Positions 38,003-45,139 of a stretch of 64,000 bases of DNA are shown in pieces. The stretch comes from Actinomadura opuntiae. GTDB lineage: Bacteria; Actinomycetota; Actinomycetes; Streptosporangiales; Streptosporangiaceae. Position 1 is the stretch's first letter. Each line of letters opens with the position of its first letter. Below the pieces are notes generated by a model. The model made no database searches, was not told the DNA's origin, and saw only the letters and a list, made by a program, of their open reading frames with translations. The stretch spans positions 480,358 to 544,357 of the forward strand of contig NZ_JASNWF010000004.1 in NCBI RefSeq assembly GCF_030283205.1, read 5' to 3'. Position numbers and translations under genes: made by a program.

Positions 38003-38014
38003 CGGGAACACCCG
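38003..38014 (-). promoter_or_regulatory. Short hairpin between the second leader peptide and the cupin gene
   Basis: CGGGTGTTCCCG on the minus strand forms a 4-bp stem with a 4-base loop in the 62-base gap between the leader stop and the cupin start. The same 12 bases (reverse complement) occur at 35126-35137 in front of the first leader. It could be part of an attenuator or a binding site. Confidence 0.3.
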
Positions 38015-38030
38015 GCGAGCAGCGGGATGA

Positions 38031-38111
38031 TCAGCGGCTACAGGCAGGACACAGCGCGCTGGCCACGCGGCGGAGGGCCACGGGGCTGTCGGCGGGAACG
38101 CGCGCTGGCAT
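38031..38111 (-). CDS. Cys-containing leader peptide upstream of the cysteine-dioxygenase-like gene (26 aa)
   Basis: A 26-residue ORF from ATG 38111, stop 38031-38033, ending 'VALRRVASALCPACSR'. The Arg-Arg-Val-Ala-Ser-Ala-Leu-Cys core matches the end of the first leader (35144-35251) and the actinobacterial leader-peptide pattern; cysteines are at 21 and 24. It lies 62 bases before the cupin gene. A TTGACA -35 box (minus strand, 38148-38143) precedes it at a promoter-like distance, though the -10 is poor. Two such peptides, each before a gene tied to cysteine, argue that they are real. Confidence 0.6.
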   Translation of the reverse strand: MPARVPADSPVALRRVASALCPACSR

Positions 38112-38239
38112 GGGAACAAGGAGACACTCCGTGACCAACGGTTGTCAAGCCGAACGCCCGCGTTCACCCGCCGTGCACCCGCGGTCCGTCCCGGTCCGTC
38201 ACCATCCGTCCCGGTAACAGATCAAGGAACGGAGCCTGC

Positions 38240-39778
38240 ATGGACCGGCGCACCGTGCTGCGGAGCGGTCTCGTGACGACCGCCGGAGCGGCCCTCGCCC
38301 TGCTGAACGACGGCCCGGCGCGCGCCGCCGGGCTGCTGCGGACCGGCCGGCCGCGGCTCACCCACGGCGTGCAGAGCGGCGACGTCACCGCGCACGAGGC
38401 CGTGGTGTGGGCGCGGGCCGACCGTCCCGCGCGGATGCTCGTCGAGCTCAGCGACCGCCCCGACTTCCGAAACGCCAGGACCGTCCGCGGCCCCGTCCTG
38501 ACCCCGGACACCGACCTCACCGGCAAGGCGTTCCTGCGCGGCCTGCCGCCGGGCCGCGAGCTGCACTACCGGGTCCGGCTGGACGACCTGGACCGGCACC
38601 TGGCGTCCGAGCCGGTCGCCGGCCGGTTCCGCACGGCGCCGCGCACCCGCCGCGACATCCGGTTCGTGTGGTCGGGCGACCTCGCGGGCCAGGGCTGGGG
38701 CATCAATCCCGACCTCGGCGGCTACCGCATCTTCAAGGCGATGGCCGCGGTCGACCCCGACTTCTTCCTGTGCAGCGGCGACCTGGTCTATTCGGACGGC
38801 CCGCTGTCCGAGACGGTGGCGCTTCCGGACGGCCGCACCTGGCGCAACCTCACCACTCCGGAGAAGTCCGCCGTCGCGCAGACGCTCGCCGAATACCGCG
38901 GACAGTTCCGCTACAACCTGCTGGACGACAATCTCCGCGCGTTCAACGCCCAGGTTCCGATGCTCTACCAGTGGGACGACCACGAAACGCTCAACAACTG
39001 GTACCCCGGCGAGATCCTGGACCTCCCGCAGTACACCGAGAAGCGGGTGGACGTCCTTTCCGCACGCGCACGCCGCGCCGCGTTCGAATACACACCGATC
39101 GCCATTCAGGCCGCCAAGGGCGGACGCATCTACCGCAAGATCTCCTACGGTCCGCTGCTCGATGTGTTCGTGCTCGACATGCGCACCTACAAGTCACCGA
39201 ACGACGCCGACGACTCCCCGACGCAGCGCGACGGGCTCCTCGGCGCCGAGCAGACCGCCTGGCTCAAGCGCGAGCTCCGCACCTCGAAGGCCACCTGGAA
39301 GATCATCGCGAACGATCTGCCGATCGGCCTGGTCGTCCCCGACGGCACCGCCCAGGAAGCGGCCGCTCAGGGCGACAACGGCGCGCCGCTCGGCCGCGAG
39401 CGGGAGATCGCGGGCATCCTCTCCGACATCAAGCGGCACCATGTCCGCAACACCGTCTGGCTGACCGCCGACGTCCATTACACGGCGGCCCACTACTACG
39501 ACCCGTCCAAGGCCGCGTTCCAGGATTTCGACCCGTTCTGGGAGTTCGTGTCCGGGCCGCTCAACGCCGGTGCCTTCGGCCCGAACTCCCTCGACGGCAC
39601 GTTCGGCCCGACGGCGAAGTTCGTCCAGGCGCCGCCGCACGCCAACACCTCGCCCGCCGAGGGGTACCAGTTCTTCGGCGAAGTCGACATCGACGCGCGG
39701 TCGGGCGCTCTCACCGTCCGGCTCCGGGACCTGGACGGCAAGGTTCTGCACACCGAAATCCTTAACCCCGCCCGCTGA
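38240..39778 (+). CDS. phoD: Secreted alkaline phosphatase/phosphodiesterase, PhoD family
   Basis: 512 residues from ATG 38240. The N-terminus 'MDRRTVLRSGLVTTAGAALA' has a twin-arginine-like signal ending at 'ARA' near residue 29, so export through Tat is likely. Then come the PhoD N-terminal domain ('THGVQSGDVTAHEAVVWAR') and the metallophosphatase core: 'FVWSGDLAGQ', 'LCSGDLVYSDGP', 'YQWDDHETLNNWYPGE' and 'VWLTADVHYTAAHYYDP', which bind Fe and Ca. PhoD enzymes release phosphate from phosphodiesters such as wall teichoic acid. Expression under Pho control is expected, but I cannot identify a PHO box. Confidence 0.95.
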   Translation: MDRRTVLRSGLVTTAGAALALLNDGPARAAGLLRTGRPRLTHGVQSGDVTAHEAVVWARADRPARMLVELSDRPDFRNARTVRGPVLTPDTDLTGKAFLRGLPPGRELHYRVRLDDLDRHLASEPVAGRFRTAPRTRRDIRFVWSGDLAGQGWGINPDLGGYRIFKAMAAVDPDFFLCSGDLVYSDGPLSETVALPDGRTWRNLTTPEKSAVAQTLAEYRGQFRYNLLDDNLRAFNAQVPMLYQWDDHETLNNWYPGEILDLPQYTEKRVDVLSARARRAAFEYTPIAIQAAKGGRIYRKISYGPLLDVFVLDMRTYKSPNDADDSPTQRDGLLGAEQTAWLKRELRTSKATWKIIANDLPIGLVVPDGTAQEAAAQGDNGAPLGREREIAGILSDIKRHHVRNTVWLTADVHYTAAHYYDPSKAAFQDFDPFWEFVSGPLNAGAFGPNSLDGTFGPTAKFVQAPPHANTSPAEGYQFFGEVDIDARSGALTVRLRDLDGKVLHTEILNPAR

Positions 39779-39791
39779 GAACCGCCCTCCA

Positions 39792-39825
39792 AGCCGGGCG
39801 CGGCGCCTGACCGCCGCGCCCGGCT
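39792..39825 (+). terminator. Intrinsic terminator after phoD
   Basis: Perfect 14-bp arms (39792-39805 and 39812-39825) begin 14 bases past the phoD stop codon and are followed by ctttt and cgttt, a rare T-rich tail for this genome. Confidence 0.75.
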
Positions 39826-39867
39826 CTTTTCGTTTCTCCCCATTCAGCGATTGCGCGCGATCAGGCA

Positions 39868-40319
39868 ATGAGCGGCCGGAGTTCGCACCGATGCCGCGCC
39901 GTCCCCGAGGAGTCCGGTGACGCCACCGGCCGGCTCGACGGCGCCTCGCCCCTGCGGATCTTCTCCGTCCTCGCGGTCATCGTGCTGTTCACCGAGGTCG
40001 CCCCGCTCCAGTACACGGTGGTCTCCGCCGCGCTGCGGCAGATCGCGACCTGTTTCCGCGCCGCTACGTGCCGATCGGCATCGGCGTCGCCTCCACCGGC
40101 CTCGGCTTCTCGGCGCTGCTCGCGCCGATCGTCGGCGGCTGGATGGTCGACCACTTCAGCTGGCGGGCCATCTTCTGGTTCCTGTAGCCCCAACTGTTCG
40201 CCGATCGCGGCTACGAGATCGGCTTGCTGTTCACGGCCGGCGCCTCGCTCATCGCGCTGGTCGGCGCCCTGATCATGCGCCACGGCCGCGCCACCGCCAC
40301 AGGCGGCACCGCCCACTGA
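39868..40319 (+). pseudogene. Decayed MFS transporter
   Basis: Remnant of a 14-helix MFS exporter. A first-helix fragment ('FSVLAVIVLFTEVAPLQYTV', then ALRQIATCFRA) is joined out of frame at about 40062 to a later segment, 'IGVASTGLGFSALLAPIVGG' then WMVDHFSWRAIFWFL (motif C region), which hits TAG at 40185-40187. Reading continues in the same frame through a final helix ('GLLFTAGASLIALVGALIM') to TGA 40317-40319. Most of the transporter is deleted, so no functional product is expected. Confidence 0.8.
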
Positions 40320-40322
40320 CGC

Positions 40323-40357
40323 GCGTGCACCGCCCCGCCCCACCGGGCGGTGCACGC
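40323..40357. terminator. Hairpin terminator after the MFS pseudogene
   Basis: Perfect 13-bp arms (40323-40335 and 40345-40357) begin 4 bases after the pseudogene's last stop codon, probably the surviving terminator of the lost transporter gene. Confidence 0.55.
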
Positions 40358-40395
40358 CCACAGCCCGCCGGCGCCAGCGCGGGGCGGGCAGGGTT

Positions 40396-40464
40396 TCAGC
40401 GGGTCAGCAGGACGTAGGCGACCATGGTCAGCAATGTGGTCACTAAAAGGTACTTGACGAACAC
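40396..40464 (-). CDS. Possible 22-aa membrane peptide
   Basis: GTG 40464 to TGA 40396-40398 encodes a single hydrophobic segment, 'FVKYLLVTTLLTMVAYVLL', preceded by a lysine and ended by Thr-Arg. The codons are AT-richer than the neighbours (TTT, TTA, ACA), unusual here. No good ribosome site. It could be a tiny membrane peptide or chance. Confidence 0.25.
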   Translation of the reverse strand: MFVKYLLVTTLLTMVAYVLLTR

Positions 40465-40521
40465 GGAGCGTGCATACCCCGCAGAACGGCACACAGTCCC
40501 CGACCTGGGATCATCGGTGGC

Positions 40522-40872
40522 GTGAAACCGGTGCGCATCCTCGTCCCGCCCGCGGCGCTCGTCCTGTGCCTCCTCGTGCCCGGCTGCTCCGGCGGCGGCG
40601 ACCATCGCAAGGCCGACTGCGCCAAGCTCACCTCCGCGCTGCGCACCCAGAACGACGTACCGGGCATCATCACCGCGCTCCGCAAGGTCCGCCCGGAGCT
40701 TAAGGACGACCACCTGGCCAAGGAGGTCGACATCGTCCTGGACGTCGGGGCGAAGCTGGAGAAGAACGGCGGTGACGAGGCCGGGAAGAACTTCCTCACC
40801 GAGTCGGAGACGATCCGGTTCACTCAGGCCACCGACGACATCACCCGGACCTGCGGCGCATCGTCGCCGTAA
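40522..40872 (+). CDS. Small lipoprotein
   Basis: 116 residues from GTG 40522. A signal peptide with lipobox 'LLVPGC' puts the modified Cys at about residue 22, so the mature protein is lipid-anchored outside the membrane. The mature part is hydrophilic and helical ('DCAKLTSALRTQNDVPGIIT', 'FLTESETIRFTQATDDITRT') with one cysteine near each end. No family recognised. Confidence 0.75.
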   Translation: MKPVRILVPPAALVLCLLVPGCSGGGDHRKADCAKLTSALRTQNDVPGIITALRKVRPELKDDHLAKEVDIVLDVGAKLEKNGGDEAGKNFLTESETIRFTQATDDITRTCGASSP

Positions 40873-40878
40873 CCGGGG

Positions 40879-41604
40879 TCAGGATTTCCTGTCGATCCAG
40901 GCCTGCAGGCCGTCGAGGAGCCGTTCGAGACCGAACTCGAAGCTGTCGTCCGGGTCGATGTCGAGCGTCTCGTTCTGCCGCCACCAGCCGGCGTAGTTGG
41001 GGTAGTCGTCCGCGACGCGCTCGACGAAGGGGCGGAGCTGTTCGACGAGGTCGGCCGCCGACTTGCCGGCCGCGCGGGTGGCGCGGTCGAGGGCGGCGTC
41101 GGACGTGGCGTAGCCGATGGCATGCGACATCAGCAGCGAGCTGGCCCAGCCGACCTCCACGCCGGACAGGCCGGCCGCGGTCAGCAGCGCGATGGTGCGG
41201 TCGCTCATCCGCATCGCGTTCGGCCCGATGGCGGGATGGGTGCCGAACAGCGCGAGCACCCAGGAATGGCGCAGCAGCACGGTCCGGAAGGCGCGGACGA
41301 GGCCGGCCGCCGCCTCCCGCCAGCCGACCGCCTCGACGTCGGGGACCTCGACCTCGCCGAGGACCTCGTCGACGACCAGCTCCAGCAGCTCGTCCTTGTT
41401 CGCGACGTAGAAGTACATCGAGGTCGCGCCCGCGCTGATGCTCGCGGCCAGGCGCCGCATGCTGAAGCCGTCCGGGCCCTCGGCGTCCATCAGCCGGACC
41501 GCCGCGCCGACGATCTCCTCGCGGCTGAGCTGCGGACGTCCCCGCCGCGGGCGGCCCGGGCGCAGCCAGACCGACGTGGCGACGGGATCGTGTTCAGGGG
41601 GCAT
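40879..41604 (-). CDS. TetR-family repressor (tetracycline-repressor C-terminal type)
   Basis: 241 residues from ATG 41604 behind aaggacg. The HTH 'LSREEIVGAAVRLMDAEGPD' then 'LAASISAGATSMYFYVANKD' is followed by a TetR_C_1-like ligand domain ('ELVVDEVLGEVEVPD', 'HPAIGPNAMRM'). It is divergent from the DHA2 exporter at 41716 with a palindrome in the 111-base gap, so it very likely represses that exporter until an exported compound binds. Confidence 0.93.
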   Translation of the reverse strand: MPPEHDPVATSVWLRPGRPRRGRPQLSREEIVGAAVRLMDAEGPDGFSMRRLAASISAGATSMYFYVANKDELLELVVDEVLGEVEVPDVEAVGWREAAAGLVRAFRTVLLRHSWVLALFGTHPAIGPNAMRMSDRTIALLTAAGLSGVEVGWASSLLMSHAIGYATSDAALDRATRAAGKSAADLVEQLRPFVERVADDYPNYAGWWRQNETLDIDPDDSFEFGLERLLDGLQAWIDRKS

Positions 41605-41672
41605 GCGCGTCCTTCTGACCTGGAGTGCCTCGCCTCCCAGATTATCGGTTGGCGAACGGCGTACCGAAGTTA

Positions 41673-41702
41673 GTACAGTGTGCGAAAATTCGATCGCTGT
41701 AC
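41673..41702. promoter_or_regulatory. Putative TetR operator over the exporter promoter
   Basis: GTACAG (41673-41678) and CTGTAC (41697-41702) form a perfect outer palindrome with an inner CGAAAATTCG dyad. TACAGT at 41674-41679 is also a -10-like box for the exporter, so repressor binding here would block transcription. Confidence 0.6.
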
Positions 41703-41715
41703 GAACGGGGATGCC

Positions 41716-43224
41716 ATGTCCGCTCGAGACCCGCGCCGCTGGTGGATCCTCGGCGTGCTCTGCCTCAGCCTGCTCGTGGTCATCATCGACAACACGGTGC
41801 TCAACGTCGCGATCCCCTCGCTGGTGAAGGACCTGCACGCGAGCAACGCCGACATCCAGTGGATCCTCGACGCCTACATGCTCGTCTTCGCCGGGCTGCT
41901 GCTCACCGCGGGCGCCCTCTCCGACCGGTTCGGGCGCCGCCGCGGCCTGATCACCGGGCTCGTGCTGTTCGGCGGCGCGTCGGTGTTCGCCGCGCTGGCG
42001 GACTCGTCCGGCGAGCTCATCGCCGCGCGGGCGCTGATGGGCATCGGCGGCGCGTTCCTGATGCCGGGCACGCTCTCCATCCTCACCACCGTCTTCGACG
42101 ACCAGGAGCGCAAGAAGGCCCTGGCGATCTGGAGCTCGGTGCTGATGGTCGGCGCCGTCGCGGGCCCGCTCGTCGGCGGCCTGCTGCTGCGCGACTTCTG
42201 GTGGGGGTCGGTGTTCCTGCTGAACGTCCCGATCGCGGTGCTCGGGATCGTCGCCGCGCTGGTGATCATCCCCGAGTCGCGCGGCCCGGCCGTCCGCCCG
42301 GACGTGGTGGGCGCCGTGCTGTCGACGGTCGGGATGACCGCCCTGGTGTGGGGCGTGATCGAGACGGCGCGGGACGGCTGGTCGTCCGGCCGGACGATCG
42401 GCGGGTTCGCCATCGCGGCCGTGGTGATCGTGGCGTTCGCGCTGTGGGAGCGGCGCTGCGCGGAGCCGATGCTGCCGATGGGCCTGTTCCGCGACCGCAA
42501 CTTCAGCGGCGCCAGCCTGTCGGTGGTGCTGATGTCGTTCTCGGCGGGCGGCCTGCTGCTCGCGCTCACCCAGTACCTGCAGTTCGTGCTGGACTACAGC
42601 CCGCTGAGGGCCGGCGCCGCGTTCATCCCGCTGATGATCGCCGCGATGGCGTTCAACGGGATCGGTGTGGTGGTCGACAAGAGGCTCGGCGCCCGGGTCG
42701 CGGTCGCGGGCGGCCTGCTGCTGCTCGCGGCGGGCTTCGGCGTGCTGGCGACGCTGTCGCCCGGCGACGGCTACCCCAAGCTCCTCATCGCCCTGGTCAT
42801 CATGGGGATGGGCAGCGGCACGATGGGCCCCGCGGCGTACGGGACGCTGCTCGGCGCGCTGCCGCCCGAGCGCGCGGGCGTCGGCTCGGCGGTCAACGAC
42901 ACCGTCCAGCAGGTCGGCCAGGCGCTCAGCGTCGCGATCCTCGGCAGCGTGCTGTCGGCGGCCTTCTCCGGCCACATGCCCGACGGCGTCACGGGCCCGG
43001 CGCGCGAGTCCATCGGGGACGCGCTGGCGGTCGCGGCGGCCAAGGGCGACGCCGGCCTCGCCGCGGCGGCGCGCGACGCGTTCACCGAGTCCATGGCGAC
43101 GATCGCGGTCGTCGGCGTGGTGGCCGGCATCGCGGCGGCGCTGCTGGCGTTCCTGGTCCTGCGGCCGACGCCGGCGACGCAGCCGGACGCCTCGGCCGGG
43201 GCCCCGGTCGACGTCACTCCCTAA
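41716..43224 (+). CDS. MFS multidrug exporter, DHA2 family (EmrB/QacA-like)
   Basis: 502 residues from ATG 41716 with 14 predicted helices. Motif D1 'IIDNTVLNVAIPSLV' in helix 1, motif A 'GALSDRFGRRRGLI', and motif C 'SSVLMVGAVAGPLVGG' are all intact. The C-terminal half contains 'GLFRDRNFSGASLSVVL' typical of the family. It is divergent from a TetR_C_1-type repressor with the operator between, the standard layout of inducible drug export. Confidence 0.93.
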   Translation: MSARDPRRWWILGVLCLSLLVVIIDNTVLNVAIPSLVKDLHASNADIQWILDAYMLVFAGLLLTAGALSDRFGRRRGLITGLVLFGGASVFAALADSSGELIAARALMGIGGAFLMPGTLSILTTVFDDQERKKALAIWSSVLMVGAVAGPLVGGLLLRDFWWGSVFLLNVPIAVLGIVAALVIIPESRGPAVRPDVVGAVLSTVGMTALVWGVIETARDGWSSGRTIGGFAIAAVVIVAFALWERRCAEPMLPMGLFRDRNFSGASLSVVLMSFSAGGLLLALTQYLQFVLDYSPLRAGAAFIPLMIAAMAFNGIGVVVDKRLGARVAVAGGLLLLAAGFGVLATLSPGDGYPKLLIALVIMGMGSGTMGPAAYGTLLGALPPERAGVGSAVNDTVQQVGQALSVAILGSVLSAAFSGHMPDGVTGPARESIGDALAVAAAKGDAGLAAAARDAFTESMATIAVVGVVAGIAAALLAFLVLRPTPATQPDASAGAPVDVTP

Positions 43225-43468
43225 CGACTACCGGCGCGGCAAAACAACGGCCAAGAACAAATCCCCATATCGCATTTCATAACCGGCGAAGGGCAATCGA
43301 TTTTAGCCGACCGCTACATTCACTTTGCCCCTCCTATACGTTCTGGATGAGTAACTATTCGCAACGCGGAATAGTGACTCGTCCGCGTTGTTCGAGGCGT
43401 GACAGTCCCCCGGTCCGGCGCCCCATCGGGCGCCGGACCTGCCACACCCCAGAACAGAGGAGTGATAC
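43225..43468. other. AT-rich leader region with a 9-bp inverted repeat
   Basis: This 244-base gap contains the most AT-rich stretch in the neighbourhood (about 43245-43365). At 43362-43370 and 43382-43390 lies a perfect 9-bp inverted repeat (CAACGCGGA/TCCGCGTTG, 11-base spacer). A promoter or operator for the PEP-mutase-family gene is likely; no clear -35/-10 pair stands out. Confidence 0.5.
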
Positions 43469-44341
43469 GTGAACTACGGAGACGAGCTACGACGAGAGAT
43501 CATGTCGGAGGGAGTCACTCCGCTCATCGGAGTGTTCGACATGTTCTCCGCCTCCGTCGCCGCCAAGCACTACGACGGCCTCTTCGTGTCCGGGTTCGGG
43601 TTCGCCGCGTCCCATTACGGGCTGCCCGACATCGGCTTCATCGCCTGGCCGGACATGGTCGCGTTCGTGCAGCGGCTGCGGCTCGCCTTCCCCGGCCGGC
43701 ACCTGCTGGTCGACATCGACGACGGGTACGTCGACCCCGAGGTCGCCTGCCACGTCGTCACGCAGCTGGAGCTGGCCGGCGCGTCCGGCGTCATCCTGGA
43801 GGACCAGCAGCGGCCCCGCCGCTGCGGGCACGTCGACGGCAAGCGGATCCTCCCGCTGCCGGAGTACCTCGAGAAGCTCGAGATGGTGCTGGAGACCCGC
43901 CGCGACCTGGTGGTCGTCGCCCGTACCGACGCCACCGACGAGGACGAGATCCTGCGGCGCGCGCAGGCCCTCGCCGAGACCGACGCCGACGTCGTCCTGG
44001 TCGACGGCGTCCGCAGCGTCGAGTGGATCCACAAGGTGCGGCAGGTGATCGGCGGCAAGCCGCTGCTGTTCAACCAGATCGCCGGCGGCAAGTCGCCGCG
44101 CATCTCGCTGCCCGAGCTCACCGAGCTCGGCGTCGACGTGGCTATCTACAGCACCCCGTGCCTGTTCGCGGCGCAGAGCGCCATGGACGCGGCGCTGCTC
44201 GAGCTGAAGGCCGCGGACGGCCGGCTGCCGGAGATGGCCCCCGGCAGCGTCGGCGTCAAGGAATCGATCGAACTGCTGGAACGCAACATCAGCCGGCACC
44301 ACCGGAGCAACGAACAGGAGATGGCGGGCACCCCCGCCTGA
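43469..44341 (+). CDS. PEP mutase/isocitrate lyase superfamily enzyme
   Basis: 290 residues from GTG 43469 behind agaggag. The TIM-barrel core has 'MFSASVAAKHYDGLFVSGFG' (substrate loop), 'LLVDIDDGYVDPEVA' (metal-binding Asp pair), 'GVILEDQQRPRRCGHV' (Glu and the gating loop, where isocitrate lyases have KKCGH) and 'VVVARTDA'. These features fit phosphonopyruvate hydrolase, PEP mutase or carboxyphosphonoenolpyruvate mutase; RRCGH in place of KKCGH leaves the reaction open. No other phosphonate gene is near. Confidence 0.85.
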   Translation: MNYGDELRREIMSEGVTPLIGVFDMFSASVAAKHYDGLFVSGFGFAASHYGLPDIGFIAWPDMVAFVQRLRLAFPGRHLLVDIDDGYVDPEVACHVVTQLELAGASGVILEDQQRPRRCGHVDGKRILPLPEYLEKLEMVLETRRDLVVVARTDATDEDEILRRAQALAETDADVVLVDGVRSVEWIHKVRQVIGGKPLLFNQIAGGKSPRISLPELTELGVDVAIYSTPCLFAAQSAMDAALLELKAADGRLPEMAPGSVGVKESIELLERNISRHHRSNEQEMAGTPA

Positions 44342-44358
44342 TCGCCCCCGACATCGCC

Positions 44359-44395
44359 CATCGCGGTGATTCCCGACCCGGGAGTCGCCGCGATG
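44359..44395 (+). terminator. Hairpin terminator after the PEP-mutase-family gene
   Basis: 16-bp arms (44359-44374 and 44380-44395) pair fully as RNA, two pairs being G-U, around a 5-base loop and followed by tttcg. It starts 18 bases past the stop codon. Confidence 0.55.
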
Positions 44396-44422
44396 TTTCG
44401 TCCCCACAGGAAAAGGTCCACC

Positions 44423-44779
44423 ATGCGCACGCTCGCCAGGTTCTTCGCCCTCACCGCCCTCGTCTGCGGCATCTCGGCCGCGACGGCCGGCGTCACCTGG
44501 GCGTCACCGTCCACCCCGCCGCCCGCAGCGCCGGCGTCCCCCGCGGCGCCCGGCGACAGCCTCGTCAGCGCCTTCAACAACACCGGCGACGACGCGGGCA
44601 ACGACAGCTGGCTGGAGATCGACCGCTCGCTCAACCTCGCCAAGGGCGACGGCAGCCCGGGCAGCGACATCATCAACGAGGTCAGCGGCGCGTCCAGCGG
44701 CATGTCGCCCGGCTCGTCGAACGGGTCGCTGTCGGGCACGTCGACGACCGTGTCCCCGCCCGAGGCCGACGACGAGTGA
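44423..44779 (+). CDS. Small secreted low-complexity protein
   Basis: 118 residues from ATG 44423 behind aggaaaagg; an in-frame ATG at 44393 lies inside the hairpin and is less likely. A signal peptide ('FFALTALVCGISAATAGVTW' then A-S) is followed by a Pro/Ala stretch and a Ser/Gly/Thr-rich tail ending in an acidic cluster. 'SLVSAFNNTGDDAGNDSWLE' is the only region that looks structured. No family recognised. The hairpin before it suggests its own promoter or limited readthrough. Confidence 0.65.
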   Translation: MRTLARFFALTALVCGISAATAGVTWASPSTPPPAAPASPAAPGDSLVSAFNNTGDDAGNDSWLEIDRSLNLAKGDGSPGSDIINEVSGASSGMSPGSSNGSLSGTSTTVSPPEADDE

Positions 44780-44785
44780 GGCCCA

Positions 44786-44817
44786 GGACGGCGCCCGCAC
44801 GCCCGCGGGCGCCGTCC
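44786..44817 (+). terminator. Hairpin terminator after the small secreted protein gene
   Basis: Perfect 13-bp arms (44786-44798 and 44805-44817) around a 6-base loop start 7 bases after the stop codon. Confidence 0.6.
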
Positions 44818-44971
44818 GCTTACCCGGTGGCGAGAGTGGCACGGCCGTCCCGGCAGGTCAGCAGCGGTTGATGTGATTGTGGGGGAAATCCGGAAAAGTA
44901 TGGGGGATCCGATTACGGTCGGTTGGTGATCGCCCACGGTACGGGGCGGTCGCGGCCGTCGAGGAGTGACA

Positions 44972-45139
44972 GTGACCCCCGAAGCACGAACGGACGCCAC
45001 CGAGGCGTCGCATATGGACGAGGTCGACGTGAACCCCGCCGTCGACCGCGCGACGGAGCCCGACGAGGAGCAGGTCCTCCGGGAGCTGTACGGAGAGCCG
45101 GACGGCGACGGGATCTTCCGCGGGGAGGGTTCCGCATGA
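44972..45139 (+). CDS. Small acidic protein coupled to the CHAP gene (55 aa)
   Basis: A 55-residue ORF from GTG 44972, with ggag 5 bases upstream, whose TGA overlaps the next ATG (ATGA at 45136). The product is strongly acidic and has no membrane segment; its C-terminal part 'DEEQVLRELYGEPDGDGIFR' looks conserved-like. GTG 44966 is a possible longer start. Coupling to a CHAP/peptidoglycan-binding gene suggests a partner or immunity-type role, which is only a guess. Confidence 0.6.
   Translation: MTPEARTDATEASHMDEVDVNPAVDRATEPDEEQVLRELYGEPDGDGIFRGEGSA

Noticed and set aside
40879..42975. 698-codon open frame on the minus strand
   Set aside because: Only the part from ATG 41604 encodes a TetR protein; the rest is antisense to the MFS exporter with His/Arg/Glu-rich shadow composition.
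44820..44965. Possible ydaO (c-di-AMP) riboswitch before the CHAP gene
   Set aside because: Wall-hydrolase genes often have one in actinomycetes, but the conserved blocks are not present.
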